Program-made: the position numbers and the translations under genes
NCBI GenBank assembly: GCA_013398295.1
Contig: VZSF01001888.1
Span: 124,001-188,000 of the forward strand
DNA from: Chionis minor
Lineage: Eukaryota; Chordata; Aves; Charadriiformes; Chionididae
Direction: 5' to 3'
Length of the DNA stretch: 64,000 bases
The notes under the pieces: generated by a model
Databases searched by the model: none
Seen by the model: the letters and a program-made list of their open reading frames with translations, nothing else
Told to the model about the DNA's origin: nothing
In this document: positions 40,398 through 51,904 of the stretch, one piece after another
How the letters are laid out: every line of letters starts with the position of its first letter
Numbering within the stretch: the stretch's first letter is position 1

Positions 40398-43209
40398 GGC
40401 AGGGGTTAAGCATTCCAAATGGCATTCAAACAACAGATGGACGTTCTCTGTAGTTCAAAGGCATAAGACATAGCTCATGCCTTATGTTAAAAATCTTATC
40501 CCAGCTTACATAATTGTGGAAAGACCACTACTTGTAGAAGTGGGGGGCAGGAAACTGAGAGCACGTTGTGCAAGCCATTGTCCATCTGCTCTGAAACCAC
40601 AGTGAAAGTCAGCTTACTAGGATGAAGAAGAAACAGTGAAAGGCAGCTGTATGCAGTCAGAGGATGCCTACATTCAGCAGCAATCCCGCTGTCCATAGCA
40701 AATGCTGGGGACCAGAAATACACCCCTTCATCCAGTGTTTCGGTTCACTCCAGTCACAGACTTTGCTCAGCATTTCACCCATAATACAAAAAGACGGGTG
40801 CATGCTCACACCAAGTTTTTTTGCTTGGCCTTACTTTATCATTAAAAGACTTGCTTTTATTTTGTGAACTTATAAAACTTGTCCTACTCTACAAAAACCT
40901 AACATGAGGATCTACATATTAATGAAAGTTTGATGAACAAACATGTTCACCTTTAACTAAAATGGGAAATTCAAAAGTTTAAGAGAAAGCAAATACTTCT
41001 TACTGCTCTCATTTAATCTCCTGGCACCTCTCCAATTTATTCCATCTTGCTAGCTTTCCTACACACCCTGAAGACATTGGTCATGGGTTTGTTTACTCAG
41101 TTTCCTCCAAATAGTTACTGTATACAATCGCATCTATTCACAACTGAAATCTTCAGATGTCACTCGTCTTCTAGAAAGCAACATCACCGCATTTCTAGGA
41201 AAGCCACAAATTTCATCCTGAAGACAGGACGTGCCCTATCAAAGAGGAAAAGTTTGATAGTCTTACGAGTGGGTTAAACACGCTCAACTGAGAATAAAGT
41301 TGTAGCGTTAAAAGTCCCAGTAAAGATTTATAAAAATACGTTTGTAACCAAACCCAGCCAATTTACCACAACCCACGGGCAGAGTACCCAGGCTCTGGAC
41401 TGCACTGGCCACAGGCACGGAGGCATCTGTGCTGGCTCCAGGCAGAGCAGGCTTGGACTCTGCACTCGAATAGCCAGGCTCACGTGGCAAGGGTCCAACT
41501 GGCTCAGGTGAGTATTAGCTCACCAACATCTCATCTCCATTATGCTTTTACTGGGCATTTTTATAATAGCGCGATTTGCATATGTTTTGTATTACCTGCA
41601 TTTGTTTTTCACAGCCACCCAAGTGCCATTGTCCTCCTCCGCTCTGCCTCCTACCACCACAGATAACCAGGAGTGCCTTGCATAAATGAAGTGGCATTTG
41701 CAAAGCGTTGGGGGGTGGGGTTGAAGAAAGCTCTGTAAAATCTCCACGAAACAGAAATATTTCATTGAAATTGAAAGAACCATTCAGTGAGTAAAGTGTG
41801 AACTTCAAGCAGTTCTTTGCTCTGATATTCGCACCAGCTTTGCTCCGTCCTCTTTTGTAAATCTATTCTCATATTCCCAATCCATGGAAGCCTGTTCAAA
41901 GATACTTCAGGCTTCTAAAGAGTAGCCCAAACTGCTTCAGAATTACCCATTCAGGATCTTGCCAAAAAAATAAAACAAAAGGGCCCTTTTGTTCTGGGTG
42001 CCTCTGACTGAGAAGTGACTTTGCTGTACAAGCCCCTGTTTCTCATTCTCTCTGAGCATGCACAGTTTGGAACCAAAGTGCTCTAAAAACAAGAGAGTTA
42101 TTAAAGGCTCTTTGGCAAAGTGACAGATTCTGTGCAAGCAGCCCTGACAGCAAAACATTTCACCAGCAATTGGATGACTACACTTTAGAACTGAGGGCTA
42201 ATGCAAGCTTTCATTCACAAATAGTCACTTCAGGCTTTTTTCTTATAACGCTATATTCCAAAATGTAAATTGAAGATGAGCATTAGAGGTTTATCATGCA
42301 ATGATTTTCCTGTCCCTGTAGGTGAAGTATGTCTTAGAAAAGCTGTCCAATGAGGTCTTTTTACGATGTAATGAAATCATTGTTACCCTAAGGTTCACAC
42401 CCTTGTGCTTAATATAACATGAATCTAAGCCACCTTTTACCCCAGAAGCTGGATCCACTCTAGCAAAAAACCCCAGATGTATTACAGAAGCTTAAGATCT
42501 CCTATAACACCAGCTGGCGGTGAAAGTGTGTAGTGAGAAAGCTCTCACATTTTCCACATAATATTCCACCATTGCCTCTGCAAAGAAAGTCAAATGTAAG
42601 GCTATGTAGATAACATTTCTTGGCTTGGGCATTGAACAAAGCCAAACATGAACGCACAGAACCTCAAGCTTTTTGTTTGTATTCAGATCAAGTGAAAGAT
42701 TCTACCAAATCCAAAACTAAATAGATGGGTCTGAGCACTTAGAAAGAACTGAAAGATCCACATAAATAAAAAAGTAGAAAGCAGTAGTCATTCCCTTTTA
42801 TCCAATATCCTATTGCATACAGCATTTCCTTAGTCCAGGGTAAGCTAAACACATCACATCCCAGAACGGCTCCCTGCTGGCATATCAGCTTTTCTAGGGT
42901 GGCATCAAACTTAAAACAGAATTCCTAATTTTGCCATTATACATGCACTGTAGCAGATGTGTGAATTAAGAATCTTCACCTTCTCAGACAACAAACACTT
43001 GCTGTCCTGCTTGATAATATCTCATTTTTCAGTGTGACAGAGCCACAAAACAGGAATGGTAACCCCAGCTCAGAATATCCCATCCTTGAAGTAGCAGAAG
43101 CCTTAAGACAAACATGGATTCAGACCTTTCGGGCAAGAGGCATCCAGCTAATACCTTCTGTACCTCAGACAAAGGAAGTGTTCTCATCATGCTGAATGTA
43201 GTTTGTTGG

Positions 43210-43210
43210 N
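43210..43210. other. Single-N assembly gap or ambiguous base
   Basis: One N between 'gtagtttgttgg' and 'cacaaaccatg'. Unlike the N at 48167 I see no duplicated flank, so the join may be clean or may hide missing sequence. Confidence 0.9.
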
Positions 43211-46200
43211 CACAAACCATGAACAAGGCCACTAATAGGAACATCCTGGAATTATTCTGAGCCAAAACTATTCGATCAATTCAGTCTAAATTTACAAGTA
43301 ATACACAAATCATTCACCAAGCATTCAATCTCCTGAATTTATTTTGCACCTATTTGGTCTAATAAAAGCAATGTCTCTTCTCTCCCCCTTTCGTCCCAGC
43401 AGCTGGAAAACAGACAGAGTACTCCACTTCTTCCACTTTCTGTGGTATTACTATCTTAAAATAAACCTTGAGGTCCGAAGATGAAGATAGGAAATTACAG
43501 AACTACAATCTCCACACCACCATCATTGCATTTTTAATGTTCTCAGAAAGAAACTGGAAGGATATTTGCAGGAACAGCAGCATCATCAAGTGGCTACAAA
43601 AAGTAGATTTTATATTGAGAATTCCAAGTTTAAAACTAGGGTTTCTGCAGAGGGACTGAAGGAACAACTTAGATGCAAAACTAAGCAAATCAATTTCCTC
43701 CATTAGGGGTTAGGCCAAGTGGTAAGGCACAGGAGTTAGTCTTTAACGGCTTTACGGAGATCCAGTACTTTTCCTGTGTTCACTCCCTATTTTGTCCTCA
43801 GCAAATGACTATTTCAGTGCCAAAAACTTCACATGTCCACCCTCAGCATCTTTTACTCAGTTGGAAAAAATTTCAGTCCCAGACAATCAGTTACACTTGC
43901 AATACAAAGTAAACATCTTCAATCCCTAGTCTACAGTTATTCAAGTACCAAAATATCATTTGATAAGAACCAATTTTTGCATAATTAAAACTGAAACTAC
44001 TTGTGATATTTATGCCTTTTAGTTCTTCCAAACTGTCCTGAGGAACGGGAGGATTATTAGTATGACCAATACCAAGCGCTTCCATCATCACACAGGAAAG
44101 CAAGCTATAAAATTAGTCTTTATACAAAGGCTGTAAAGTCTTCCACATATCACACGTACCAGCATCAAGTAGCAGCAATAGTACAAGGCACCGAAGTGTA
44201 AAAAAAATCTACATTAATTGTTTCTTACCACTTGCCCATGCTAGAGCATACATTATAAGGGGAAAAATAGGAAGTTATGCCTGCCTTGAATGATTTATGT
44301 CCTCTTCCAATAACCAGGTTTAACCTCATGCACTCAATTTGTTCTCTGGAGCACTGTACAAGGAAGTCCTCCCTTCTTGAATCCCACCCCCAGTACTAAT
44401 GAAAGAAACACAATCTAATAGCAAGCTGTCTGAACAGTGAGGAGGTTTCATGCATTTGAGGTGAGGCTGTGGGCCTCAAGCCCTCCTAACGATTACAGAA
44501 GATCATGAAACCTAAACAATGACCTTTGGAAAGATAAAGAGAACTGTTTGTTATACTGCTCTAGATTTCAATTTTGTTTAATTTCTCCTGCCCCTTCATA
44601 GCATATATGAGAAATACTGAAAGAGAGGAAGCTGTCCTGAGAAGGGCCACTACAGATGTACAAATACCTTATGAAATGCAAAATACGTGGAGGGGGGGGG
44701 AGTGGAATGAAAGGACTCAATAAGTAGCAAAGAGCTTACACAATCGGTGGTCAGATTCAGCATAGCAGTGATCAGGAAAAATGTGTTCAGTGCTCTGCTC
44801 AACAGGAGCCAGGTACGTGGAAAAAATACCACAGGATCCAAGAAAAAGACAAGTCAATCAAAACTAATGATAACATTGTGCCTGCAAGTGAATGGGAGCA
44901 ATTCTGTAGCACCATCCACCCTTTTGGGCTTTTATTCATGAGCTAGAAATGAACAGTCTGGGTTTCTCAGCAATAATTATCTGCTTATGATGTGCTGTGT
45001 ATACCTTAGTCGGGAGGCGAGGAGACATGGAGCTGGACAGAAGAGGAGAGAACCAGCCAGTGGAAAATCCCAGTGCTTCTTCCATTTTAGTAATGATTTC
45101 AAGCTGAAATCTGATTCTTTTCAAGCTGAGACTAGTTGTTTTTTTGGGTTTTTTTTGTTTTTTTTTTTCAATTAAAAAGCAAAACCACAATCAAATTGGA
45201 TACCACAATTACGACAGATCTTCTTTTGAAGCACTAGATTATTGTTTGGCCAAAACACATCTACATAACAAGAGGAAGCTATCCTCAGTGGAGGGACACC
45301 CTAACCCTGGAAATGTGACATGAAGCAGTGTGCCTATCGCTCTAGATGTGTGAAAGCAACGCGGCACTCCAGGAACCCTTGCAATGTTTCTAACCTCGTC
45401 CATTCCACTGAAAGGCACAGTGTCAGACACAGCATGAAAAGAGTTCTTGCAGCTGTGTATTTTAAACAGGTTGTCCCCTTATTTATCCCTGTACAGCCTC
45501 ACAACAGCAAAACACATGCTCCTGCAGCCACAAAGACCAGCTATTGTAATTCTCTCCATATTGAGTTTCCCCGCAGGGTTTTCCTGCCTTGCACGATTAG
45601 CACAGCAGCAGGTTGGCCACCGGGACAGAGCTGCTGCAGCGATCACATTACAACCACCCAATGCTGTGCCCTGCACTCCAGCAAAAGAACACCTTCAGAA
45701 GAAAGGCACTGTACAGGTTTCTTCATGACTGGTTGCAGAGCTACGTTTCGTAACGCTACCCCTCACCCCTGCATTCAAACTAACATGAAGGAACGTTAAG
45801 TAGGGTTTTTCTCCAGGTAAACACCTTCCCAGTAATAAGTTCTGTGTGCCTTGGCAGGTCACGGCTGCCCTGCACACAATTCCTGTATGCTCAGCCAGCC
45901 CTCCAGTCTACAAACCTTCCTACCTCTCAAAGGTGTTTGCTTTAACACCTGTGTCACATCTGAAGACCTTCAGAGCTGTACCACTTCCTTTCAGCCTCAT
46001 GCTCAGTAAAACCCTCCTCGCACTGCTTACACATCCTCTCTCCTCACTGGCCTCCTGCCTTCAGGAATCAGGTAAAGCGAGTCTGTAGGTTCATTTCAAC
46101 ACAGCTTACCTTGCCTACACGAAAGAACTGTACATAAACAGGTATCAGACCCAACTCATGACATAGTCACCATTACTCCTGGATTTATTGTGATTACTCA

Positions 46201-47751
46201 GTTCAAGCAGGTTCAACTTTCATGCAATTAACATCCAAGGCACACAGCAGCGAGTGCATTATCAGCACACAGAAGTTAGCATATAAGAATTGTCAATGCA
46301 GCACCCCTTCACTTCTCCGCGGGTCTCAGGTTGGAGTGGTTCACAGGAAACAACTCAATGCAGCTCCAAGGGCTCATCTACATGAAGTAAGCTGCTTCCA
46401 CAGGCCTCGTAAAAGACCCTGCTTGTAGACCATCCCAACAGCTAAGGCCCCTTGCAACCTCTTCATTGTCCACCAACACTGTTTAAAGTAAAAAGGAAGT
46501 TGGTACGACCTCAACAGAGTAATACATGGAAGCAATTGGCACTGAAGACACTACATCTCGCTGTAGCTGGGGAATTTTACTTGAAAGTACATTTTGCCTT
46601 ATTCCCTTGGCAGGTGTTCCCAATGCAGAAATGGTAACAAGTTGTTGAAAGGGACCACCAATGCCTTCTGTTCCCATTAGAGGTTGAACCACACACGGGA
46701 AGATGTTTCCTGTACAGTCCTCCTTCAAGGAATCTTGCTTGTACACACTTTGTGAACCAAACCGATAAGCAGTATAAGCAGGGACAAGGAGGAAACTCAG
46801 TTAAAAATTGCACTGCAGCTCCAAACAAAACCAAAAAAAGCAGTCTCAGCCACTGCAACCATGTTGGACTCCATAAATCATAGGTTTACGTGCTGTTCAG
46901 GTGCAAAACCCTGGGCTATGGGAAGTGATATCCATCCTAGACAGCTGCCCAAACAAAGCTCTTGCATACTGTGGGAACAGATAAAAATCCATAATGCACA
47001 TAGGGAAGTAGCTGGAAAAAGCAGCACTGGTTGCATCTCCCTTGGGAAAAGCCAAGCCCATTCCTGGGATTACCTTCTGTCAATGACCCAGGTGCACTTG
47101 GTGGAAAACGCAGAAGGATGAGAAATCTAGTGTGTAGCTCAAGGAGAGTTAACATTGAGGGAAAATAACCCATGATTTAAGTTGCATGTTTTAGGAAGTA
47201 CTACAGTAGGAACCACTTGAAAAATCCAGAGGGTGAGCCTCGCAAGGAACAGGGCAAGCATAGTGATAACCCAATACAAGCTGGTCTTGGCAGCCAACAA
47301 CCCAACACATCACCTCTGCTATTCTGAGTGACCACCTTGGCAGATGAAGTCCAAGTCATCAAGTGTTCTTATGGACATTTGACAGGGCCCTATGGAATAT
47401 GGAAATCAAATCTGCATATACATCAAAAGACAGATGATATACAAACCTGACTGTTGGATGTAAAGATGGTTTTAGCATGTAGTGTAAGTTGTAAGTGTTG
47501 GTGAGAGGGAATGAATGGAAAGAAAAAAAAGGTATGGGATAGGAGGATCAAGTGTTGCAATGCAGTGTGGGTTCAGTAAGTAAGTGGAAAAGTGCAAGTA
47601 GAATATAGAAATGAAAAAATATGTAAATGGGACAGTCAGAGGATTCTCAGACTTACCAGATAACAGAACTGGAGCATAATACAAATGATATGGAATAAGG
47701 GGTAAGGGAGTGTACTCGGTCCGATTGGGATGGAGTTAACTTTCTTCACAG

Positions 47752-48166
47752 TAGCCCATGTTGTGCTCTGCTTTGTATTTGTGGCTAAAACAGTGTTAGT
47801 AACACACCCACGTTCTGGCTACTGCTGAACAGTGCTTGCATAGCAGCAAGGCTTTCTCTTTTCAGCTCTATGCACCCCTGTCCCCTAGGGCGTAGGCTGG
47901 TGTGGCCAAGAGATTGGGAGGAGGCACAGCCAGGACAACTGGCCCAAACTGATCAAAGGGATTTTTCCATACCATATGACATCATGCTCAGCAATAAAAG
48001 CTCATGGAACGGAGGAGGAAGGTGGGGGGTGGGACACATTCATAGTTATGGTAATTGTCAATGCTGAGGCCCTGCTTCCCATGAAGTGGCTGGACATCTG
48101 CCTGGTGATGGGAATAGTGGATGAATTCCTCCTTGCTTTGCTTGTACACACAGCTTTTGCTTTCCC
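47752..48166 (+). repeat. Exact 415-base duplicate, copy 1
   Basis: This copy runs from 'tagcccatgttgtgctctg' to 'acagcttttgctttccc' and stops at the N at 48167. Every base I compared is identical in copy 2 (48168-48582), an offset of 416. Exact identity inside an old LTR, with an N at the junction, points to an unmerged contig overlap. Confidence 0.97.
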
Positions 48167-48167
48167 N
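48167..48167. other. Single-N join between duplicate copies
   Basis: The N sits exactly between the two identical 415-base copies: the left copy ends 'ctttccc' and the right copy starts 'tagcccatg'. This is the pattern left when two contigs with overlapping ends are placed side by side instead of being merged. Confidence 0.95.
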
Positions 48168-48582
48168 TAGCCCATGTTGTGCTCTGCTTTGTATTTGTGG
48201 CTAAAACAGTGTTAGTAACACACCCACGTTCTGGCTACTGCTGAACAGTGCTTGCATAGCAGCAAGGCTTTCTCTTTTCAGCTCTATGCACCCCTGTCCC
48301 CTAGGGCGTAGGCTGGTGTGGCCAAGAGATTGGGAGGAGGCACAGCCAGGACAACTGGCCCAAACTGATCAAAGGGATTTTTCCATACCATATGACATCA
48401 TGCTCAGCAATAAAAGCTCATGGAACGGAGGAGGAAGGTGGGGGGTGGGACACATTCATAGTTATGGTAATTGTCAATGCTGAGGCCCTGCTTCCCATGA
48501 AGTGGCTGGACATCTGCCTGGTGATGGGAATAGTGGATGAATTCCTCCTTGCTTTGCTTGTACACACAGCTTTTGCTTTCCC
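48168..48582 (+). repeat. Exact 415-base duplicate, copy 2
   Basis: Identical to 47752-48166. It continues directly into the rest of the LTR ('tattaaactgtcattat'), while copy 1 is the one continuous with the LTR's left end. This again fits one real copy split across two contigs. Confidence 0.97.
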
Positions 48583-48632
48583 TATTAAACTGTCATTATC
48601 TCAATCCATGAGTATTCTTACCTTCCTTTTAT

Positions 48633-51007
48633 TCTGTGGGAATAGAAAGTAAGCAAATGGCTGGGTGGTTGTTGACCAACGTCAAGCCACCACACCTATA
48701 TCACTATGTAAACTGGAACCACAAAGACTTACATGGTACATGTTAAGGACCAACAAAGTTATGCCACTAAAGATATTTTTAGAAAACCACTTCCATCCTG
48801 AAAAAAACAGCACATCGCTTTCTTCCAATCGTAAATCAAAAATCATTAGAGACAACAGCAGGTATGAAATTTTAAGATAGAGGTGTGTGTGCTTGTGTAT
48901 ATGGAATAAAGCAATAGCACTAACTACTTTCCTGAGCAGTACTTTGCACTAAACTTGCTCCCTCAAAATCTAGACCTGAAAAAGCAATTTGAAAGCAATG
49001 GCTCATGACTCTCCCCATGTTGCTGACTGGTGCTTCTACATGGGCTCCATGGTGCTCCCAGAGTGAAGATGAAGGACTGGTGTGCTTGTAGGATATTAGG
49101 AGGGCTCCACACGGTCACTGGCTAGGTTTGGGGCCACTGCAGTGCCTGCCCTGGCTGACAGTCCCTTCATCTCTTCTATTCTGGTGGTGTCTCCTTGTTC
49201 AGCCCTGCCCCACATCCCCATGTGTGCACATCTATGCAGACACACCAATATGAGTGATGCTAAACTCATGCTGCCATTCTGTGAAAGGGCAGTTAAGGGT
49301 CAGACCAAAATCCTTAGAGTCAAACACTACTGAATTTCTGATTTCATTGAGAATGGTTTGCATGGCTGTTTCCAAAAAAAGTGATATTTCCTTTTGTCCG
49401 TGATGCTTTCTAGTTTTCCATCCAAATAACAAAAGCAAATACAATGTATTGTGACAAAATTCATGCCCCGATATTGGTGTAAATTCACTTATAGAAGTGT
49501 TATCCCACTAATAGAATTAAAATCAGAATTTGAAAAGGGACCTTTAAATTTTCCTTGAAAATGGTTAAACAGCAACTCTAGAAATTCATCACCACAGGAG
49601 GGGAGATGCAAATAGATGAAGAATTCAGATCCACGTATTTTGCTAATCTACCATCCATCTGTTAGATGTTTATAGCATGATCCAATAGCCTATGAAAACA
49701 AATCTCGATCAGGTAATACAAACAAAGCAATAAGATTTCTAATAATTAACGTGGAGGGTGGGTTTGGGTTTTTTTTGAATAAAGTCACATAATGAGATTA
49801 GTGCAGTCCCCCTAATGGAAGTCAGCTCTATCATTGACTCAACATTTTAAAAGACTTTTAGGTTAGGAAAAGCGTATACAAAGGCCTTAAAGAAGAAAAT
49901 AACCTGAATCAGTACCTTCATTAACTACATATCATCTTTCTGATCCAAATTGTCAAAAAGCCTCATACTGTGGGACATAACCAACTCAGACTTGTAAATC
50001 CCCCAATGCACACACACATTTTTTGCATTCATTGGATGACACAAGACTCATTAGTGGCAGTGTTTCAACAACCAGTTTCAAAAAAACAAATTCAAAGAGG
50101 ATGATCTGGGAAAAAGCCTGCCATTGTCCCACAATAGTTACTATCCTTATTAAACACAATTCTTTAAAAATGGAGCAACCACAGTAATATATTGAACAAT
50201 GGATCCTTCGCTCTCTCCTCCACGCCCCCCCTCCACGAGCATCAAATATTGAGGAGAAGCTTTTGTTTGAATTGTTCAATTACTGCCAAGTTGTTTACTG
50301 ACCTCTTAAATTTTATATTACAACATGCTGCTGTGGTAAAACTCATAGCACAGACAAAATAGCTGCCTTAAAAAGGTTCCCCCGCTCCCCCAGCTTGTAT
50401 AAGAAGCACAATTCACCAGAAGACAACCTCAATTCCATACTTTTAAGATGGGAAACAGCTACAATAGGCTAGAAATGAATTGCAATGAGGCACAGTGCTC
50501 CACTTGAAGGGTAGCTGCCTTCAAGTACATCAATCTGCCAATTTACAGTTGCAGAAAACATTTGAGACTGATACATGTGAGAGCCCAGAACAAAAAGGGA
50601 ATGAGGAGACCTCACTGACCTGTTGCCACCTCTGCAGCAAGGGTAGCGTGCACACTTAGGGGTAACAACAGATAGGGCAGGAGGGACAGAACAACCTGTT
50701 GCTGTTTTTTTCCTTGGAGGAAGAATATACCACAATGAAGAGATGAATGCTTTATTGTAGACAAAGTCCACCTACTTCTCATGTGGGCTTGCAAATGCTA
50801 GGAACCACTAAAATGTCCTTTGGTGGAGTGCACCCTTACTGCCAAACTAGATTGGCACACAGTGCTGCATCCCAAAGCAGAATGATCCAGCCTGAAATAA
50901 CATGAGTCACAACCATTAAATACTTCACAGTTATTATTATTATTTTAAATCAGAGGACTTGGTGTGATCTGTCCTTTGTATACAGGAGGAATTATTTCAC
51001 ACACTTG
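48633..51007. other. Unique DNA, nothing recognised
   Basis: There is no repeat family, domain or convincing splice-bounded exon. The segment 48960-49310 is less AT-rich than its surroundings but shows no recognisable content. Confidence 0.6.
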
Positions 51008-51904
51008 TGAGTGGACTCGGACTCAGGCTAGTCAGCTTCACCTTAATCCCTGGGACAGTGATAGAGCAACTTATCTTGGAAACCATTTCCAAATGCATAA
51101 AGGGCAAGAAGGTGGTTCGGAGTGGTCAGCATAGATTTGCTAAGGGGAAACCATGCTTAACCAACATCATCACCTTCTACAGCAAGGTGATCAGCTTGGT
51201 AGATTTCATTAAAGCAGTGGATGTTGTTTACCTTGACCTTAGTAAGGCTTTTGACACCATCTCCTTTAATATCCTTAGACAAACTGACAAAGATACAGGT
51301 TAGATAAGTAGGCAATGAGGTAGACAGGAAACTGGCTGAGCTGCCAGGACCAGATGGTTATGATAAGCAGTACAAAGTCCACCTGAAGGCAACCCACTAG
51401 CGGTATACACCAGGGGCTTATACTGAGGCCAATACTATTAACGCCTTTGTTAATAATCTGGATGATGGAATTGAGTGAATGCTCATAAGGTTTGTAGACA
51501 ATACATTGCTGGGAGGAGTGACTGATACACCAGATGGGTGTGCTTCCATTCAACTAGACCTGGACAAGCTGGAGAAACAGGCAGAGAGGAATCTCGTTAT
51601 CTTCAAGGAGGGGTATGAAGTTCTGCATCTGGGGATGAATATCCCCAAACACTAGTACACGCTAGGAACCAAGTGGCTGGAAAACAGCTTTGTAGAGGGG
51701 AACCTTGGGATCCTGGTGGACCACAAGAAAATGACAACCCAGCAGTGTACCTCGCTGCAAAGAAGTTGAACAGCGTCATGGCCTGCTTTCAGAACATTGC
51801 TGTCAGATTCTTGGCAACCGGCTCTAGGTGCTTGAGCAGTGGGGGTTGGACCACTTGATCTCAAGAGGCTCCTTCCAGCCTCAACTGTTCTGTGAAGTTC
51901 TGTG
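51008..51904 (+). mobile_element. CR1 LINE body with decayed reverse transcriptase
   Basis: The frame 51007-51303 reads PGTVIEQLILETISK, then AVDVVYLDLSKAFDTISFNI. That is the CR1 reverse-transcriptase region with catalytic motif A (the D in DLSKAFD) and the 'LETISK' block. The frame then breaks. Further on, 'tttgtagacaatacattgct' stands where CR1 encodes the F-A-D-D motif but now reads F-V-D-N, losing one catalytic aspartate. The sequence continues through ORF2 remains ('ggacctgggggtcctggt'-like DNA near 51700-51725), skips several hundred expected bases, and ends with the CR1 terminus near 51836-51904 ('gggttggaccacttgatctc'). It is an old, internally deleted, non-functional copy. Confidence 0.9.

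Larger units (their letters stand above)
28909..47710. other. Unique AT-rich DNA, no confident gene
   Basis: This is the longest stretch without a clear element. It holds A/T-rich blocks (29790-29830, 31729-31790), a purine-rich tract (35735-35815), G9 at 44692-44700, T-rich DNA at about 45139-45169, the palindromic relic at 40336-40397 and a single N at 43210. Open frames up to 159 codons (32326-32802, 45320-45799) show no domain I can name. Confidence 0.6.
47711..48632 (+). mobile_element. Avian ERV LTR (solo), internally duplicated
   Basis: This begins 'tgtactcggtccgattggga' and continues with the hallmarks of a very common bird LTR: 'tggagttaactttcttcaca', 'gctactgctgaacagtgct', 'accatatgacatcatgctca', a TATA-like 'aataaaag' (47993-48000, again at 48409-48416) and a polyadenylation-type 'tattaaactgtc' at 48583, then 'atctcaatccatgag'. 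No gag, pol or env remains on either side, so it is a solo LTR. The usual 3' end ('..aca') is missing, so the right end is truncated or diverged. Bases 47752-48166 recur exactly after an N, so the true element is about 416 bases shorter. Class III (ERVL-like) is my guess for the family. Confidence 0.85.

Noticed and set aside
45320..45799. 159-codon plus-strand frame and its overlapping 93-codon frame
   Set aside because: Two plus frames and one minus frame are all open over the same bases, which points to composition and not coding.
47870..48483. Two identical 65-codon frames as a tandem gene pair
   Set aside because: They lie wholly inside the duplicated LTR segment and are an assembly artefact of non-coding LTR DNA.
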